Of a DNA stretch of 64,000 nt, positions 59,901-64,000 are shown one piece after another. A program made the translations under genes and the position numbers. The notes beneath the pieces were generated by a model that was not told where the DNA came from, did not search any database, and worked only from the letters and a program-made list of their open reading frames with translations. Every line of letters begins with the position of its first letter. Position 1 is the first letter of the stretch. Origin of the DNA: Lepidurus packardi (lineage: Eukaryota; Arthropoda; Branchiopoda; Notostraca; Triopsidae). The stretch covers positions 10,974,001-11,038,000 of the forward strand of contig JAKZAN010000005.1 in the NCBI GenBank assembly GCA_023053545.1. Direction: 5' to 3'.

Positions 59901-62900
59901 ACAAAAAATATTAGAATTGCGAAGTTAATGTTTTGTACTTTAGTACTACTACTATGTTAGCTTTCTTACCTCTTTAAAGAATTTTTGACAGTTTCTAGTT
60001 TTTCGTTCATAGATTTAGACATGTCTACCAATGCCACTAAGCTTTGTTTCCCTTGCGGCCTTTTACTTTGGAAAAGGCGGAATACCACAGTGGTATTGGA
60101 AATATTGGTACTTGCATTGAGGTCCCTAATTCATTCCAGCCATTTAGGTTTTTTTGTTATTTATTGACTGATTGATTTATTGATTCATTCATTAACTTTA
60201 TGTCTAGCATGAAATTTTACTTGAAATCCGAGTGAGAGTTTATGATGGACCAAGTAGATGATTGATTGCACAGTTCGTTTTGCTTGGTAGGGGCGATATC
60301 ATTGTGTTCATCATTGCAGAAAAATTCTACCTAGAAATATTATTTTGAATCATATTATTATTGAAATATTATTATTAATATTATTATTATTGAAATATTA
60401 TTATTAATATTATTATTAATATTGTTATTATTGAAATATTATTATTAATATTGTTATTTTTGAAATATTGAATATTATTATTAATAATAGATATATTATT
60501 TTGAATCATATTTCTCATTTTGTTTTGCAAGCGAGTATTTAATTTCATGGGAATTTGAGTAGAGTTTTTTACATTGTTCAGGTAGGGAACGCTCATAAGC
60601 GAGGCATGGACATTTTCGTTGGCGTTGCTTTTCTTGTCAGGAATAAAGGAGCAATTTTTTGTCGGGTAACCATTGTCATCCTTGGTGCAGCTTTGGTTCC
60701 CATTTTCGAAAAACCAGCCTTTCACATGGTTAGAACAAAGTATGGGTTTAATCTGTCATTAACAAATTAAGGTTAAGGAACACATACACTTTTGTTCTTA
60801 TGTTTGAATGAATCTTACGGTTTGGTTAGAGTCCACGTAGAACTGAACGTCGTCAGAATCACTGTATTCATTGAAGACCCCGTAGCGGTAGTGAGCCCAT
60901 TCATGAACCAAAACACGTCCTTTTTTGACATACATATTATGACTAAAGCTTGTACTAAAACTGATACCAAAACATACCACGGTTTCCGTGTTTTTCGGGA
61001 TTTTTCAGAAAATTGGTCGTAAAGTGCATGTACAATCCTGGCTCACCACACCCACGGGGTTGGAGGGTGTAGGGGTGATCGCCATGGATAGGGTGAGGCT
61101 CCTGTTCTAAACGTAAGTCGGCACCTTCAAACCAGTTGTTGTTGCTTTTCAGAGAAATGTTTAACTCCTTTTGGCTGCTCCAAGTAGGTGGGACCCATAT
61201 ATTCACTTGCCCAAAGTATGCTTTCTGATACGTAGCTTTAAACAGGACTTTCGAGCCTTCAGTGAACGTTTCCTGATTAGGAAAGATTGTACTATACCTT
61301 CCAAAAAAAACGAGTATAGGGAAACCACAGTGGGCTAACCCTTACCCGTGGGATTAATAAAAATTTGCTCGTTCGAACCCGCTCATCTCTAAAACCAAAC
61401 CAAAACTAAGGAAAGTAGAATCCTAGTTTCTCCGAGGTGGGGTTATTTTTGTGAAAGGTAATATTACTAGTCTATATCACACTTGCATGTCAGTTTCTAA
61501 TAAACATGGCTCCTCATCTGACATCAGACAAAAAGGGAGAAATTCTTGGAATGAGAAATAGTGGTATTTCGATAAAATAAATAGCGTTGAGGTTAAATGT
61601 AAGCAAAGCAACAGTGCAAAGGTGGGTTAATCGGAAAGAAAGTGAAGGAAAAGTGGAGAGGAAGGTAAGAATGAAAATGTTTGCTAAACAGAATTTTCAA
61701 TGTAATATTGTAGGTTGGCTCTGCTCGTCCAGAAATATTAAGCGTAAATGAGAAAATCAACTTGATTGCTGCTTCCGTAGCATATCCAACTTTGCCAATG
61801 AGAGAACTTGTTCAACTTTCTGGCCAGGAACATGATATTTCAACGCAAACAGGATCCAGAATTCTGGCGAAAGCAGGTATCAGATCTCGAAGACCCGCTA
61901 AGAAATGTATTCTGTCAGAGCGACACGTAGAAGCTAGAGCTCGGTTTTGCGAACAATTCCGAAACTGAACTGAACTGAACTGAACGAAACTGAACAAGGC
62001 ATTACGCTTCTACCACACCCTCCACGATCACCCGATCTCAACCCGATAGAGCATGCCTTGGCCATGCTGAAGCGAAGGATAAAGTAAAATTTCTATCAAT
62101 TAAAAAAAATCACAGTTTTTTATTAGCACTTTGACCTTACGCGGAAAAGAAGAACTCTGGGTTCTATAGTCTTTCGTGTATGGGATGAAATATTGGAAGA
62201 CCCTAATTTTTGGATCACATTAGCAGAATCAATGCCAAGAAGATTGGCGATGTGCCGTGATAACAATGGAGGTTTTACAGAATATTAAGAGGAAAAGCCA
62301 GCAGCTCACTTTCAATTTTTTTTGGGAGGGAGAGGGGTTTGGCAAGAGCATTTCTGTAAGAGTATTTTCTCTGTTCTACAGCCCAGGGTTAAAACGGATT
62401 CCGCTTTCTATACGTTTCAGTTTGGTTTTTAGACAGGAGACCTACAAAACGGTTCGTTAAGCAATCTTTAATTAATCCCACGGGTAAGGGATTAGACCAC
62501 TGTGGTTTCCCTATACTCGTTTTTTTTGGAAGGTATAGTACAGTCATGAGCAAAAAAAAATGCTCAGCCAAAGCGCAGAGGTCTAATTAGGCCTCGTGAG
62601 GCTGATTTACCTTCATTAGTGGGTGAAAGAGCTTGAACCAATCGGTTACAAGGTGCGCCCGGGAAATTCAAAGGTTTTGTTTATATATAAAAATATGTAT
62701 GACTAAATCCCACCCACCGAGGCCGCCAGACTTGAACCCTATTGAGCATATCTGGGCCATGCTTAAACGAGAAATTAAGTAATTTTAATTTCCTTTATTT
62801 TAAACTCCAATAACGTGCCTTTTTAGCCAATCCAACATAAGAAACGAAGATACGCTCTGGGAAGAGGCAAGCCGAGTATGGAAACAATTAGCTGATAATT

Positions 62901-63392
62901 CAGATTTCTGGCTAAAGCTGGTTGACTCTATGCCACGGAGACTACATGCGTGTATTGAAAATAATGGTGGTATAACAAAGTATTAATAGATCACATGAAA
63001 CGAAGGAATAAAGTCATACATATTTTTATATATCAACAAAACCTTTGAATTTCCCGGGCGCACCTTGTAACCGATTGGTTCAAGCTCTTTCACCCACTAA
63101 TGAAGGTAAATCAGTCTCAAGAGGCCTAATTAGACCTCTGCGCTTTGGCTGAGCAGTTTTTTTTGCTCATGACTGTACGTCTTTGAAGATTTCCTTTATA
63201 TTAAACATATTTCAATGAAAATGTAACTTTTACCTCGATCCGCTTGATCAATTCGGAATCGTAGGGTAAATTTTTTCCTATAGCCACATCGATTTGATAG
63301 GCATGATTCTTGAACGTCACTGTCCCAGTAGTTAACTTAATTTTCATAAGAAAGTAAACATAGACCATAAAAGTCAAGTTTCTTAGAAACAT
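56913..63392 (-). CDS. CLCA family protein (calcium-activated chloride channel regulator), about 17 exons
   Basis: Secreted or membrane-anchored metalloprotease with a VWA domain; family members cleave themselves and modulate TMEM16 chloride channels. Exons: 63392-63234, 61272-60978, 60919-60819, 60752-60573, 60330-60221, 60125-59970, 59871-59658, 59571-59398, 59316-59188, 59126-58994, one ending at 58695 (5' limit unresolved, about 58755-58850), 58643-58474, 58407-58282, 58224-57784, 57701-57550, 57481-57224, 57125-56913; about 1050 residues. An N-terminal hydrophobic leader precedes the CLCA domain with zinc site VLVHEWAHYRYGVFNE (about 154-169), VEFFCNDEHN, VWA MIDAS VDMSKS (D about 316), ASVLIITDGPS, and a C-terminal helix LTLLVVFGIVFILGVSITVL. 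The start at 63392 is the first ATG of the exon. Confidence 0.92.
60345..60500. repeat. ATT/AATATT low-complexity repeat
   Basis: Imperfect run of ATTATTATTGAAATATTATT in the CLCA intron 60331-60572. Confidence 0.9.
61292..62538 (+). mobile_element. Tc1/mariner-like element M3 (decayed)
   Basis: 1247 bp between inverted ends (CTATACCTTCC...GGAAGGTATAG), with a further 50 bp of inverted repeat (GAGTATAGGGAAACCAC and complement). It is flanked by TA on both sides. Transposase remnant from ATG 61506: MAPHLTSDKKGEILGM, an in-frame stop in the second helix, LNVSKATVQRWVNRK, a 50-bp GT-AG intron (61664-61713), SARPEILSVNEKINLIAAS, then an internal deletion with a small AACTG repeat (61966-61982), the downstream DLNPIEH-like piece at 62036-62050, a second intron, and the C-terminal end (ESMPRRLAMCRDNNGG). 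It lies in CLCA intron 1. Confidence 0.88.
62541..63175 (+). mobile_element. Tc1/mariner-like element M2 (internally deleted)
   Basis: 635 bp with inverted repeats of about 167 bp at each end (CAGTCATGAGCAAAAAAA...; 62541-62709 and 63008-63175), flanked by TA at 62539-62540 and 63176-63177. Between them only the transposase C-terminus is left: PPDLNPIEHIWAMLKREI (catalytic region around the last acidic residue), a 46-bp GT-AG intron, and VWKQLADNSDFWLKLVDSMP to the stop at 62983-62985. Its left TA is also the right TA of M3. Its ends match the right end of M1 almost perfectly. Confidence 0.9.
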
Positions 63393-64000
63393 GATTAATC
63401 CTGCTCAAGAAATCTATAGAGACTAAAACATAGAAGGAAAAACGGTGGTGTAGTTATTAAAAATGCGTCAAAGGAAAAGGCTATGCTAACCGAGATTATT
63501 GTTTCGTTTTATTGCGGTTAAGAGATAAAAGAAATCCAAAGAAAAAAAAAACCTAAGGAATCTGTAAGTAACGTACATTACAAACTATTATACTTATTTG
63601 CATGGTAGAGTATAGTCCTAACCAGATTTTCAGTCAGAAGAGCATATTCTATCGATATCTTGTTACTGACAAGGTACAAACTTTCTTGTTTGGAGACTGT
63701 TTTCTTGGAGTCTGTTGTTTATCCAGATTGTAACTTTTGTTGTTTGGGGGAATTTCGGCAAAGCGAGTGGGAAAGGCCATGAGGGATACGTGAAACAAGA
63801 CTGGAAGCACGTGTAAATAGCCCGTTATACTCATTCAAATGGGAACTAGCCACATGGACGACTCGACGAAAAGACTCACTGTACCCGACACAAGGACGCC
63901 AGGCCCCGACAGAAGGACGTCAGGTTCATCATCTTTATAAATTCGAAATTCAATTGGTCACCTTAGGTTAAACAGATTGTGGATCTGGCATCCTGTACTG
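63393..64000. other. Upstream region of the CLCA gene
   Basis: No gene recognised. A near-duplicate phrase (AAGGACG, CCAGGC / AAGGACG, TCAGGT) occurs at 63893-63925. It should contain the CLCA promoter. Confidence 0.5.

Noticed and set aside
60920..60977. Frameshift before the HEWAH motif of CLCA
   Set aside because: A 58-bp GT-AG intron with acceptor CAAAAAAG gives perfect phase and family sequence; no frameshift is needed.

Overview
This window is from an animal (metazoan) nuclear genome, most likely an arthropod. The genes are split by many short GT-AG introns (often 47-80 bp). The set includes spliceosomal PRPF4, ERCC6/CSB, galactokinase, EMRE, a receptor guanylate cyclase and a CLCA protein. 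A degenerate run of ten pentamers of the arthropod telomere type (TTAGG) lies at 55620-55669. I cannot name the species from the sequence.

Layout. 1-11007 is a transposon and satellite block: a Ty3/gypsy element on the + strand (1-5815; its 5' LTR is cut by the window edge), then a second, dead Ty3/gypsy element on the - strand (6273-10350) that sits inside tandem palindrome-rich repeat units (about 5985-6272 and 10351-11007). Host genes follow: an SLC17/sialin-like transporter (+, 11703-14622) with a U2 snRNA fragment in one intron; PRPF4 (-, 14897-17134); four tandem secreted C-type lectins (+, 17943-24546); a receptor guanylate cyclase of 19 exons (-, 25752-32615); ERCC6/CSB (-, 34105-38716) with a 31-bp minisatellite in an intron; a helix-hairpin-helix protein of no known function to me (-, 40276-46911) with two mutually exclusive versions of one exon; a coiled-coil protein (+, 47137-49035); galactokinase (-, 49253-51033); sedoheptulokinase (+, 52251-54417); a CENP-M-like protein (-, 54598-55382); EMRE/SMDT1 (+, 56234-56500); and a CLCA metalloprotease/VWA protein (-, 56913-63392).

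Exon chains were built by hand. I required GT-AG sites, continuous reading phase and agreement with the remembered family pattern; most boundaries should be right to within a base or two. The genes are independent housekeeping, immune and signalling loci rather than one pathway. The clear functional groupings are the lectin array (one duplicated family) and the head-to-head sugar kinases GALK and SHPK.

The most interesting points are: (1) the duplicated exon in the HhH gene, where phase forces exactly one copy to be used; (2) a family of Tc1/mariner-like transposons whose transposases carry introns at two shared positions, two of them inserted back to back at one TA inside CLCA intron 1; (3) an LTR element that kept LTRs, RNase H and integrase but lost its whole reverse transcriptase; and (4) the palindromic satellite units around it.
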